Of a DNA stretch of 64,000 nt, positions 23,101-35,296 are shown in pieces. Numbering within the stretch: position 1 is the stretch's first letter; every line of letters starts with the position of its first letter. The stretch is from the NCBI GenBank assembly GCA_951394405.1, contig OX596343.1, positions 248,001 to 312,000 of the forward strand. Direction: 5' to 3'. The translations under genes and the position numbers were made by a program. The stretch is from Coprinellus micaceus. Its lineage: Eukaryota > Basidiomycota > Agaricomycetes > Agaricales > Psathyrellaceae. Below the pieces are notes generated by a model. That model was given only the letters and a program-made list of their open reading frames with translations, was not told where the DNA came from and ran no database searches.

Positions 23101-25046
23101 GGGAGAGGGCAATGCAGATTCATACGAAGGCTATAGCACTTACTCCTCCAGACCATCCTGATGTGACCGTCAGGTACAACGCCCTTGGGTACTCGCTCCT
23201 AGCCCGTCATCGCCGCCTTAGACAGGAACATGACCTCGAAGAAGCGGTGACCGCTTTCCGCAAGGGAGCGACATGCATAACTGGGACGTGGATGACGAGG
23301 CTAGTGGCTGCACGGGAGTGGGCTAAGTGGGCAACCATAATCGACCCATACGAAGCGCTCGACGCCTATAAAACCTCGGTCGAGCTCGTCTCCATCGCAG
23401 CGAGCCTTCGTTTTACAATTCAACGTCGGCACCAGCACCTCTTGGAGACAGCGGATATCTCGCGGGCGGCAGCTGCGACAGCCTTGTCGGTAGGGAAGGT
23501 CGGGCAAGCGTTGGAGTGGCTGGAGCAGGGGAGGGGATTGATTTGGAGTCAGCTCAGCCAGTTGCGTACACCCATCGAATCACTTCGAGCACATGATGCA
23601 GGGCTCGCCAAACGCTTCCTATCGATTTCAAAGGAGTTGGAGAATGCAGGATCCCGGCTATCCAGCGCATCAAGCTCGCTCGACGAGAAGATGGTGTTGC
23701 AAAAGAGGACGGGCGAGCAAGGGAGGCGAGCTAAAGAGTGGGAAGAGCTACTCACTGCTATCCGTGCGACCCCCGAGTTCGAGAATTTCTTGCTTCCCTC
23801 TCCGTCCTCCGCCCTTGTGCGCCAGCTGCCACCCTTAGGATACGCGGTCGTCATCAACGTCCATCCCGATCGTTGTGACGCCATCGCCCTGGGTCGCGAC
23901 TTCAACGACGGTAAACCTCTCCAAATTGCACTCCAGTCCTTCTCGTGCAAAAAGGCCGAGAGTCTCTACGCACTTCTGAGGAAGAACCTTGCCGAGGCTG
24001 GCGTTTTGACTAGGGGCGATGTCCTGGATTTCGAAGGAGTTAGGGAAGAAGACGCGGAGGAAGGGTCGAGTCGTGGACTCAAGGTCTTTAGGAATGCCGG
24101 GACCGGTCGCAAGGATACCGTCGAGCAGGTCCTGCGTGACCTGTGGATGCTGCTGGTGAGACCAATCGTGAAGGAGTTGAGACTACAGGTGTGTATGCCA
24201 CTTAATGTAGGTGGATTGAAAGCTAACGAACACTAGCCCTCCCCGTCTCCGACAGCAAGGATTTGGTGGTGCACTACGGGGGTGGTCTCGTTCCTCCCAA
24301 TCCACGCTGCGGGGATCTATCGAGGCACTGAAATCGGAGCACTCTCAGACTATGCAGTCTCGTCATACACCCCCACCGTGGGCATGCTCAGGGAGAGAGC
24401 GAAGGATGCACCTAATAATCAGCCCGGTCTTCTCCTTGTCAGCCAGCCAGACGTTCCAGGCATGTCCCGAATTCCAGGCACGGTCGTTGAGGTGGAGCTC
24501 ATTCATAAGAGAGCGGAGAGTGCTGGGGTGAGGGCATACCGGATCGAGGGCGCCAACGAAGCGAGCCCTGAAGCCCTGATGAAGGCCATGCAAAGATACA
24601 GCTGCATCCATCTTGCCTGTCACGCCTCTCAGAGCACTCGGGAGCCGCTCACCAGTGGTTTTTATCTCCACGGCGGACGCCTCCAGCTCTCGACCATCAT
24701 TCAAGCACACCTGACCTCCGCTGACATCGCCTTCCTATCTGCATGCCAGACTAGTACTGGGGACGAGGACCTCTCGGAGGAAGCAGTTCACCTCGCAGCG
24801 GGGATGATGGCAGCAGGGTATAGAGGCGTCGTCGCGGCGATGTGGTCGATCCAGGATCGCCACGGAGCCCAAGTGGCGGATGATTTCTACGAGGATCTAT
24901 TCGCGAGGAGTACGAATGAACAAGGGATTGACGGTTCGAAGGCTGCGTATTCGCTTCACAATAGCGTACAGAAGCTTCGAAAGCAGCTTGGAGTGTCCGA
25001 GGTTGCTTTTCTTGCCTGGGTCCCATACGTTCACTTTGGGCTGTAG
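20196..25046 (+). CDS. TPR-CHAT putative caspase-like protease, 1538 aa
   Basis: Exons are 20196-20289, 20352-20520, 20585-20685, 20746-24188 and 24237-25046. All introns are GT-AG and phases close exactly (4617 nt). The first ~150 residues are a variable N-terminal region containing two similar motifs (SGRLGGLSLPIG and RPLGLSIGA). A long array of TPR-like repeats of the LNNLG...A(I/V)..H.RA..LTP.D.P.L type fills residues ~300-1050. The C-terminal CHAT domain (~1200-1538) includes RIWWCTTGVVSFLPIHAAG, IHLACHAS with His1398, and FLSACQTS with Cys1439, the predicted catalytic dyad of the caspase/separase (clan CD) fold. The final strand is AFLAWVPYVHFGL. Fungal members have no established substrate; bacterial TPR-CHAT proteases act in defence and cell death. 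The three upstream small exons are inferred from phase fit only; a shorter start inside 20746 onward is possible. Confidence 0.85.
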
Positions 25047-25800
25047 ACCCCGCTGTTACCTAACTGCCATATGGTGTAGTGTTGGAACCTTGGGAAAGGT
25101 GGAAAGCACGCTTACTGAATGGGATACTGGTACGCACATACCCAAGGGGCTCAGGCTCGAACTGGTGGGTTTAGAAGAATCTCATAGCAAGGGCGGATGC
25201 ATTGTTGCCGGGCTTGAGACATTTCTCTACGAGCCCGTAATGAAAGATGCAGACTAGAGATTCAGTGGGGTTGAAGCTTGGAGTGTTCAATTGAGGGCAG
25301 AAACTTGAAAGACGAAACCGAAATTGTTCGCATTTTACAATCCCATGTTTGGCAAACCTGCCCGAAGCAAGCACTGGCGGATGATGGGGGGAGGCGCTTA
25401 TCGTGACGTGGCCGTTGGGAGATCATCACGATGACCTCTCTCACCCGGTAACCAGCGCCAACGGACCTCAAATGAATATCGCAAGCTACTTCTCTGTACC
25501 AGCTGAGATAGTTCTGCGATTCGCACCACAATCCACTAACAGTTGACGTCCTTCTAAATCGTGAACCTGACAAGGGGCCCTATGGATCCAGGATTCCCGT
25601 TCTGGATGAGCGTTGTTAGAAGGCTGACGCCCCTCGGGAATATAGTTGGATGCTGATCGACCTTCTAATTATAGGCTTCGTTAGGGACCCGCACGAGATC
25701 CTCGTTAGGAACCCGCGGGTAGCCTCGCGAGGTCGGTTATAAGGGCCACCAGGGAGGTCTTGGATTCTACCGTCCACCCCCATCCCACCATTCCAGGATC
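25047..25800. other. Intergenic: desaturase promoter region
   Basis: No gene was recognised. A short direct repeat CGTTAGG(G/A)ACCCGC occurs near 25679 and 25704. The desaturase start codon follows at 25801. Confidence 0.45.
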
Positions 25801-27807
25801 ATGGTCTTCTTCTGGGGGAATAGCATTGAGTACGAATCGAGGTGAGTGCCCATGATATCCTCACTCGGCACCCAATCCCTGACACACCTTAAGAGTTGGC
25901 AAACCGTTCAAGCCCCCGATCGCCACGCTGAGGGACGTCCACGATGCAGTTCCCAAACAATTGCTTCAGAGTATGCCGATAGCACGGTACACGATTAGTG
26001 GTGACACTGACAATTGTGAAAGAAAACCAATTCAAGTCGGCCCTCTACGTGATGCGCGACGCGGTCCTTGCAGCCTTCCTGTATTCCTGCGCCAGTCGTA
26101 TCAGTCCCTGGGTAGATGAGGCTCTCCGATGTAGCTCCGTATGGGTGAGGCTCATCGTGAAAGCCTGTGCGTGGTCTATGTACTGGGTGTTCCAAAGCCT
26201 GGTCGGTGGAGGGATTTTTTGTATCGGTGGGTATCTACGTTAGAGGTTTGTTCCTCGGTACTCACGGATTATGACACATCCACACGGCACGCAAATCATC
26301 TAGGACATGACGCTGGCCATTCGTCACTGTTCGAAAGCAAGGCCGTGAACAACGTCGTCGGGTTCTTATGCCACTCTGTGACGATCTTTCAACTGTTGGC
26401 TCCTGGGATGAGCCATGCTAATCACCCCTTCTACCAGTACCTCATGATTCCTTACTTCTCATGGCGAACTACCCACCATGCCCACCATGTACGCCCTATC
26501 CTTTCTTTCCGGCGCGACCCCTCTAACTAGACCCCAGAAAGCGACAGGCTCGATGGAACGCGATGAGAACTACGTGCCCTATACTCGGGCTAAGTTCAAC
26601 TTGCCGCCGGAGAGTAAAGCCACAAGCCTCGACTACGCAAAAGTATTCGAAGAGACCCCTTTATTCACCTTGTTCGGGATGATGATTATGCAAGCCTTGT
26701 GAGTTTTACTTGTGCCAACTTTCCACACTCCTGACGACGGTCGATTCACAGCGGATGGTGGGTCTACCTCACCCAGAATACCATGGGGTCACCGCTCCAC
26801 CTTCCCGGGGCGAGTCATTTTAGACCTAGCTCCTCTCTCTTCAAGAAAGAACAACGTAGGTATTACTTCCCTTTGCCGATCCGATCGTTGAAGCTCATGA
26901 AATATTCTAGGTATGTCAATCATACTCTCGAATATTGGGATTGGGTGCATGGCCTTCCTGCTGTACTTGTCTGGCCGCGAATTCTTCCTCTGGTACTACT
27001 TACCACCGTTCCTGGTAAGCCCCCCTTCCTTCGAATCTGCGAAACGCCAGAAGAGCGATTGATTCCCGTGCCGCAGCTCGTTAATCATTGGTAAGTAATG
27101 CCTCCAAAGTCAGAGCCCTATACTTCTCCGGCGGCGTCCCTGACCGCCTGGATCGCCTTCTGATTGAATTCCCGCTTTACTACCTAGGATTGGTGAGTGG
27201 ACCCTCTCTTCCCCCCGTTCAAAGATTTTCCACTAACACGATGGGGGGCAGTCATGTTCACCTACCTCCACCACTCCGATCCGACCATCCCGCATTACCG
27301 CAAGGCTGAATGGAGCTTCCTTCGAGGGGCTACTGCGACTGTAGACCGACCGCTTCTGGGCTGGTTCGGAAGGTTCTTTTTCCACAACATTAGCCACGAC
27401 CATGTCGCACACCGTGGGTTTCTCTCCAGTCGTTCCTTCACTGACTATTGATGCCCGTTGAAAATAGACTTGTTCCTTCGAGCCCCATTCTGTAAGTCGA
27501 CGCTGTTCCTCACACTCTTTTTGAGGCACCCTTACCCCAGACCTAGACAACGGCCCCGAAATCACCATGAGGATCAAGGAGATCCTCCAAGGTGACTACA
27601 ATTACGACTCCACGGTACGCAGTGGCAGATTTCGTCCTGGTAGATGCGGTGCTGACCCATCCCAACCAGCCATCGTTCTATGCCCTCTACCGATCATTCA
27701 CTGAGTGTCTCTTTGTTGAAGAGGACGGCGATATCGTGTTCTACAAGAACAAGGAGGGGAGGGCGGCGCGGGCAGTAGACTCGGCCTACTTCAAAAGATT
27801 AGAGTAG
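25801..27807 (+). CDS. Oleate delta-12 fatty acid desaturase, 430 aa, 13 exons
   Basis: Exons are 25801-25841, 25894-25970, 26023-26226, 26304-26488, 26538-26698, 26752-26855, 26911-27014, 27077-27090, 27188-27192 (5 nt), 27252-27413, 27468-27491, 27541-27614 and 27670-27807; the total is 1293 nt with every phase consistent. The three di-iron histidine boxes are present: HDAGH (usually HECGH), HHAHH after PYFSWRTT (usually HRRHH), and HVAHH built across an intron. KATGSMERDENYVP, NHWIVMFTYLHHSDPTIPHY and the C-terminal YRSFTECLFVEEDGDIVFYK match fungal delta-12 enzymes. It introduces the second double bond into oleoyl chains to make linoleate in the ER membrane. Length is normal. A delta-15 or bifunctional activity cannot be excluded from sequence. 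Confidence 0.9.
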
Positions 27808-28145
27808 ATCAATGTGTGGTGTGTCATATACTCCTGGTTCTATGCTTCGCTCTTCCTCCTAGCTTTGTATGTCTATGTGAATGCGTTAGTTTCCCGCACG
27901 GATGGCGGCTCGAGTGCACCTAGCTAGATTCCCATGTCTTTGACCAAGCCGAATGGTACCGTCCCCCGCACTGGCACGGTGCCTTTCCCTCTGCCATCTG
28001 AAACCCGACATACGCAGGTGAAGCAGGAAGAAAAAGAGATTTGTCGGAATTACATGGCAACTATATAGTACACGGTAAGAAAGAGTGCGTACGAGAGAAG
28101 AAAATAAGCAACGGTAGCATCGGTGAAAGCGACGAACATCTAAAT
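27808..28145. other. Convergent 3' flanks of desaturase and BRR2 genes
   Basis: This is a 338 bp spacer between two convergent genes, so it must hold both 3' UTRs and poly(A) signals. Nothing else was recognised. Confidence 0.6.
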
Positions 28146-31100
28146 TTACTCCTCGTCGCTTTCCATATCCTCGTCGCTATCACTCTCCTCGCCCTCCGCA
28201 ACATCGATGGGATCAAGCGAGATATCGTGATCAGCCCCCACATACGAATCGCAAATAACGTAGAGCTTGACCTTGTGCGATCCCTGGGGCAGCGTGAACT
28301 CGAGCTTGACCTTGAGGTTTTTCGTGACAGTAACTTTCTTGATGACCAGCAACTGCTTCGTGGTGGGATCACCGACGACGAGCCACCAGTTGGCCATCTT
28401 TTGAAGAGGGTAGTAGGGTGCAATAACAGTGGGATCGGCGGCAGCGTCGTCGTCGTCTTCGTCGTCGGCATCGCGGGAGAGAGCTACTTCGAGATAAATC
28501 GGTGCCCCAGCTGTGTAGTCGCCTTTGACGAGTTGGTGTGCCACATCGAGGGTGGGGTAGGAGTTGACGAAGGTAGCCACATCGCGCCTAAACCCAATCA
28601 TAAATCGATTAGTATTCGTAGAGTCTGACTGAACGATACGAGAAGGGAACGCACATTTGAGGGGCGGTCATTTGCAGGAGATTGTTGCGGACATCGTCTT
28701 CGAGTTCCATGATATCGTACACCGACTCGACGCCAGCATCCTTGCAGCGGTTGATCACCTATCATCCAAGCATGTCAGAAACCACTCGAAAGATGGAACG
28801 GCGCTAAGAACGTACCTCGGGCTCGAAATGAGGAATCTGCTTGAGCGGCGAGTCCGTCTCCCACATCGCCTGGACACACATTTGTGACAAATCCATCGCA
28901 CCAAGCGCATTGAGCCAAGCATTGCTCGACATCACATCTACACACGCTGACAATAGATTCAAAACCTTCTCGAGAACGAGAACCTGATCGGCAGCCAGAT
29001 CGGGCGGGAGATGGATTCGGGAGAAGTGAGCCTGGAGGAGCAAGAAGGTCTTGAAGTGCGGCGCCTCGAAGTCAGGCGTGTCGAGCTTAACGGGCACTCG
29101 GTCGTAGATACGCTTGAGAAGCGCTTCTTCGTGGCGGCGGATGGGGATAGTTTCGAACTCGGCCGAGGAAGACACAACTTCGAGCAAGCCCTTGAGCTTC
29201 GTGCGCTCCTTGAGGGATAGCGTGTAGACTTCGACCGTCACGTCTAATAGTACGATTCACGTTAGCGCCGCCGCGGGAATAGCAAAGGAGGAAGAGTACG
29301 CACATGATATATTGTAGTACGCCGCAATCATACCCAGGTTCAATGGCGAAACATCCATCTCATCCTCTGCAGAAGCCGTCAGTTGAGCGAATTAAGCAGG
29401 GAGCGGCGGTGAACGTACCAATGGCGATACACTTCGAGTTAACAAGATCGCTCAAAGTATTCTCGACGAGCTCCGAAAGGTGATCAGAGAGGTGCTGGTG
29501 GCTAACGTTGTGGAGGTTGTAGTAGTTCGGATTTTGCGTCATCCGGCGGTAGAAGTAGGTCCAGGTCAAGATATCCTGTTCAACGAAGAGGGGTACGTCA
29601 GCTTTCCGCTCACAATGACGAATAACCAAAGCAACGAACCATAGCATCCTGCTTGTTCTCGATCGTCTTGACCGCAATCTCAGCCAGGAAGTAGTCGTGA
29701 AGCATGTGCGTGGGCAAGTGCGACTCGATAGGCAGACCCTCAGCAAGGAACTTTTTATAGAAGTCCTTCCTCGTCTGCTGGCACATCAAGACGCAACGAC
29801 TGCGCTCATCCTCCAATGGTCTGCAGGCCCGGCCCATCATCTGGAGGACATCCATGACAGGGTAGTCAATGTACCGATGCTCCTTGCCCTCATACGACTG
29901 AACCCCCATGATGATGACCATGTAGCTGGCGACCGGTAAGCTCCAGGCAGTGTCCTTGGACGCCACCAGGACCTGAATGGCGCCGGATTCGAAGAGCCTC
30001 TGAACGATCCGCTTGTCCTGCTTATCGAGAGCTTCGTGGAAGTACCCAATACCGTGCTTGAGGGTGTCGGCCAGAGCCCTGTCGCGGAGATGATCCAGAT
30101 GGGGCTGCAGGTCCTCCAACTCGATGTTGAGGAACCGATCCGCCTTGTCGTCGGCGTTGCAGTGGGTAAGGAGGTCATCGACGGTCAGGGCGCATTGTCT
30201 TCTTGAGGGTACGAACACGATGACGGGCTTAGTGGGGGAGTACTCTGCGATGGCAAGGTATGCGGGCTTCGACATGGCTATCATGAGGGAGGGGAAATGG
30301 GGGATGGAGAAGGACTGGAGGTGAATATCCATGTCGAGAGGGCGGGCGCTGGGGGAGAAGTTGAAGATGGCGTGTGATGGGGCGCCCATCCACTCTCCAA
30401 GATCTCTGGCATTGGCGAGAGAGACACCGCACGCGACGATCCTAGTCTTGATCTCGGTTTGCGCAGAGACATACCGGGTCCTTGAGATGATAACCTCGTA
30501 GGTAGGGCCAACCTCTCCACCGACCATCTGAATCTCGTCGGCGATGAGCAGCCCGAGGTTCTGCACGTTCTTGCGCTGCCTCCACCGCCTTGAGATTACA
30601 TCCCACTACGGATAGACGTCAGCAAGCGCCCAGGATGCTCGATGGCGTGGCAGAAGTAAACATACCTGGATAGGGGTACACACAATGACATCTCCCTTCT
30701 CGAGCAGCCTGAGGTCGGCGCTCGTCTCACCGGTCAACGACACAATCTCCTTTCCACCTTGAACATCCCCAAACTTCTCCTTCCACTCGCGCACCCTCAA
30801 GTCGACCATCTCCTGGTACGGCTCGATACACACCGCCCGCTTCTGCTCACCCCTAGCACTCCAGAGCCTCATCAGGGCAAACTCCGCACAGATTGTCTTT
30901 CCACTACCAGCGGGGGCGCCAATGAAGACGTTCTCGTCGGTCGTATACAGAGCCTGGAAGACCTGAGTCTGGATCTTGTTGAAATTCTTGATCCTATCGG
31001 CGTAGATCGCTTCGAACTCCTTGTTATGGAGGGCGGTGAGGGGAAGAGGCTGGAGGTCGAGCAAGGGTGTCGGGGCGGGGAACTTATCGGGGAGGATAAG

Positions 31101-34100
31101 GTGCTTGAAGGAGATAGGGAGCCTCGTCTCAGCGTGAAGCCACCGGTCGGAGATGAGGGAGATGTAGTAATTGGGCGGAACGGGCTCGAACATGGGGACG
31201 GTGATCGTGACGTTGTGCTCGTCTTGAGCGTATCGTTGGCGGAGTTGGAATGTATCGTGGAAGAGGATGACCTCGCCGTCGACATCTTCGACGAGGATGT
31301 GGAACGACTCAGCACCGCCGTGCACTTCGGGATCCCACTGGAAGTCGGGGACAATGGAGAGGTCGATGCGAAGGAGGGAGCGGGTGATAGGCTGAACCTG
31401 GGCTTGAAGCTGGAGCTTGGGGAAGGTATGCACGAGGCGATGGACACGACGACCTTCCTTGGGGAGACCGAGGAGTTCACCAATTTCAGGAGGCGAGAGA
31501 TCGAAGTAGCGGTACCATGGCTAAAGGGGATGTTAACGTCAGGGAGTCGTCCGCGCGGAAGGATAAAAGGTGACGCACGAATTGCTTTCCTTCAGCCTTC
31601 CGAATGACTTCACCAGGGACCTTGGGGAACTGACGAAGCGGGGTCATGGAACCCCACATCCTCTTCTCGACCATCTTGCACATATCGAGAGCCGCCTTGG
31701 CAGGGACAGCCCAACCTCTCTTCAGACAGATTTCAAAGATAGCACGCAGAATTCTGGTGACTGCGTCAGTATCCCGGGTATGAAACAAACAAGGAAGCGG
31801 CGTACCGCCCAGCAGACTGCTGCACGAAGACCATATCGGCGACAAGGACGAATCCATCGAGCTTCAGCCCTGAGATGAATGCCTGTAGCAGCACGTTGAT
31901 CTTGGCCGGCGGCTCGTCGACGCCCTCTTTCACCGGGATTGGTACGCGTTCGAGCAATCTGGTCAACTCCATCTTCTCCTCTGGGCGAACCTAGAAACGA
32001 TATCGAACGTTAGGCACTGAACGGAGTATTGAAACGCCAAGTTAAAACCCACCGGAAGAAGCTTGAACTCATTGCTCATAGCAAACACCCTGAACAACTC
32101 CAGCATACTCATATTCTCCTTCAGGTACTGGTTATAGACCATCATCGAGTTGTACCCGACGTAGTAGTGGGAGGCAATGCGGCCAAGCTCGGTGGATACG
32201 AACCGGCCTTTGCCACCCCTGTCGTACTTGATGAGCTGGCACTTCTCGAGGAGGACAGCAGCACTGTGGATGATGTCGGCGCGTTTCTGGAGGAGGGTGG
32301 GGTCTGATGGATCTTGGTAGTCAACGGAGACACCGTATAGGCCAGGTGAACGGAGCATGCGGACGTAGCTGTAGGGTAGTTAAAACCTAACTTAGCAGGA
32401 CTAAAACGATGGAAGCGGGAATAGACGCACTAGTATGTATACCCCAACCACTCGACAGCCTCCTCCCTACTCCTCACTGTACCCAACACGATCTCAGCAT
32501 TGAGGTTATCCGCGAGCTTCGCGACGAACTGGGACTCGATCGGGAGCTGCTGGTTGAGCAGACTTAGGTAGTACTGCATCTCGCTATGGTTGGTAATAAT
32601 CACGCCCTCTCCGAAGGTATCGAACTGGGGTCGTCCAGCGCGTCCCAGCATCTGCAGCACGTCCTGCGAGCTGAGCTCCACCCACCGGCCCTTCTCCGGG
32701 TTGTAGATCTGGGTACCCTTGATGATAACGGTATGGGCGGGAAGGTTGACACCCCACGCAAGCGTAGCCGTACAGACGAGAACTTGGATGTATCCCTCGG
32801 CGAAGAGGTCCTCGACGGTGTTCCTATCTTCCCTAGCCATACCGGCGTGATGAATGGCGAAACCGAAGGGGAGGAGGTCCTTGAGGTTGGGATCCCGGAC
32901 GTTCTCAACTTCGCTGAGCAACACCTCCCTAGTCGCACCGTCGGGCTTCACAACTTGGGTGATCTCCTCCTTCTCCACCGCACGGTCCCTGAGATACTTC
33001 GCCGTCTTGGCGGTCTCCTTCCTCGAGTGCACGAAGACGAGCGTCTGGTTCTTCCCGGCGTGGTCCATGACCTTCTCGTAGCACACCTCGTTCATGACCT
33101 GATAACGCTTGATTGCCTTCTTCTCGGTAACGCCGACAAATTGCTGCTGGAGGGCGCAAGGTCGGTACGACGCATCGAAATAGAAAAGACCCTTCTTCTC
33201 GTCGACTCGCAGGAACGTGGCGACATCCTGGTAGTTGGGCAGGGTGGCGGAGAGGCCGACGAGACGAACATAATCTCCCGTCTGCTCCATCCTCCTAATG
33301 GTCCTCGCCACAATCGACTCCAAGACCGGTCCACGCTCGTCGTGCAGCAAGTGAATCTCGTCGATGATGACGAGACGGACGAGGTTGGTGTACGACGTGT
33401 CGGTGCTCTTGCGGGTGATAACATCCCACTTCTCGGGGGTTGTCACGATGATCTGGGTTTCGGAGATCTGCTGCTTCGTCATCTGGGCGTCACCAGTCAA
33501 CTCGCCGACCTTGATGTCGTAGGGCTTGAGGCGGGTGGAGAAGTTGCCGACCATCTCCTGCACGAGGGCCTTCATGGGAGCGATGTAGACAATCTTGAAG
33601 GCGTCGAGGTCCATGGAGCCATCTGGGTTGATGTGCTTCGACATCTCGTTCAGGATCGTGAGCATAGCGACGTTGGTCTAGATAGAAGTCAAAACCTGGG
33701 ATTTAAGATGAGAACAGTTCGACGCACCTTTCCAGCTCCAGTTGGCGCACACAAGAGGATAGGCTCATCCGTCCCATACGCGACTGGGTAGAGCTTGCTC
33801 TGCACCCTGTTGAGATTCCGCACCTTCGGGCCAAACGCCTTCCTCGCCCACACCGGCAGTGAATCAATCGCCACCAACTCGCCTTCACCAACAGGTTTCG
33901 ACTTTGGTGCCGGAACGTGAATCTCTTCGAAGCCCTTCCTCGCCCGCTTGAAAGATCCTTCCGGAAGTTTGCACTTCTTGTTCGACATAAGATGACCGCC
34001 CTGGCTGAACGCAAGGCTCTCGAGGTCAACGTTCCGCTTTGGCTGGATTGACGACGTTGGTGCAGGGGCAGCTTGAGTAGGGGCCGCTGCTCCGGGCTGG

Positions 34101-35296
34101 TCGACGTCCATTGCCTCTCCCTTCGCCTGCCCATCCCCAGCCAAATCCCTCAGAATCCACCCAACACCCTTTTCTCGCATAGCCACCTCGACATTGACCC
34201 GCTCCTCGGGGTTGCTCCTCGAAAGCTTCGTACACCAGACGACGGCATCCCGGTTCTTGATGAATTTGGCGATGACATGGAAACTCTGGAATTCGAAGAG
34301 TTCCATAAGCTCATTCTCGGCGTCGCGGGCGCTGGATTCGGAGCCGAGGATAGTCAGAACTTGAGTCGCCTTGTCCGCGGCGGTGACGGGGTCGGGATAG
34401 ATTTCTGAGATTTGCCGTTGCACCCAGAAACCGTCGATTGTGCGTGGCGAGACCACATCTTTGTCCTGGCTGGCCTTTGTTGACGAGGATGCGCCGCCGA
34501 TGACGAGTTCTTCTGCGTTGTCCTCCATGTCTTGGCCGGGTTCTGCCTTCTGCTCCTCCTCCTCGTCTTCATCTTCCGACTCTTCGTCGACCTCGAAACC
34601 CTCCTCATCTTCCTCCTCCGCGTCCTCGTCGTCAAAAACCACGTTCACGCCGTCCTCAATATCCGCATCCCGCCTCTCCGCATCCGGGTCCACCATGGTC
34701 TCATCCTCGGCGTTGTAGTCGGTGATCTTCTTCGACAGGTTCACGAGCTGCGCGAACGTCTCGTTGGGGATGGGCCCAATCACGTCCTCGACCTCCTTCT
34801 TCTTGTCGAAATCCTTCATCGCCTCGTTCTTCAGACTCTCGAGCACGGTGTCGGCCGCACTCCGCACGATGTCCTGAGCCTGGTCCCCGAGCGCCGTGTG
34901 CACCGACGCCAGCATCAGCTGGTACACCTGCCTCGTCTCCGCCGTCCGCGGCCGGTACGTCAACCCCTCCACATCCTGTGTCGCTTCGATGATGTCTGCG
35001 TACCCGAACCCGCCATCCGGCGCCGTCGCGGCCTTCCTCCTCGCCTGCCTCTCCACGCCGTCCTCCCTGTCCGCATCCGCAGCCTTCCGCCGCTTCTTGT
35101 CCACGTCCTTGGGGGCCTCCCGGATGACCCTGGACCCCATCTCCCGCACGTCGATTCGGCCAGCGAGTGAGGTGGGGGCGCCATCGGGCTCCTTGTCTCG
35201 ACGAGGAAGGGCAGACTTGTCTGCCGTCAAGACGAGCGAAGCGATGGCCCCGTAGTTGTATCCCGAAAGGTCAGGTTTTCCGCCTTTTCCTGACAT
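28146..35296 (-). CDS. BRR2: U5 snRNP RNA helicase Brr2 (SNRNP200), 2168 aa
   Basis: Twelve exons: 35296-33728, 33677-32431, 32368-32053, 31990-31806, 31753-31579, 31520-30666, 30605-29640, 29575-29419, 29366-29304, 29243-28816, 28758-28655 and 28587-28146. All phases close (6507 nt). Brr2 unwinds U4/U6 snRNA during spliceosome activation. N-terminal cassette: CAPTGAGKT (Lys523), DEIH (629-632), LSATLPN, and [10 protein letters not shown], followed by winged-helix and Sec63 units. C-terminal cassette: APAGSGKT (Lys1372), DEIQ (1472-1475) in place of DExH, CGVSLANA in place of SAT, and QMMGRACRP, then a second Sec63 unit. The second cassette is therefore expected to be catalytically dead, as in other Brr2 proteins. 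Acidic tracts lie at ~220-270 and at the C-terminus. The start [16 protein letters not shown] was chosen over an upstream in-frame Met for its Brr2-like sequence. Confidence 0.96.

Noticed and set aside
30759..35255. Long plus-strand frames (up to 401 codons) opposite BRR2
   Set aside because: They are antisense shadows of the helicase exons, with low-complexity Leu/Val/Asp composition from reverse-complemented codons and no domain.
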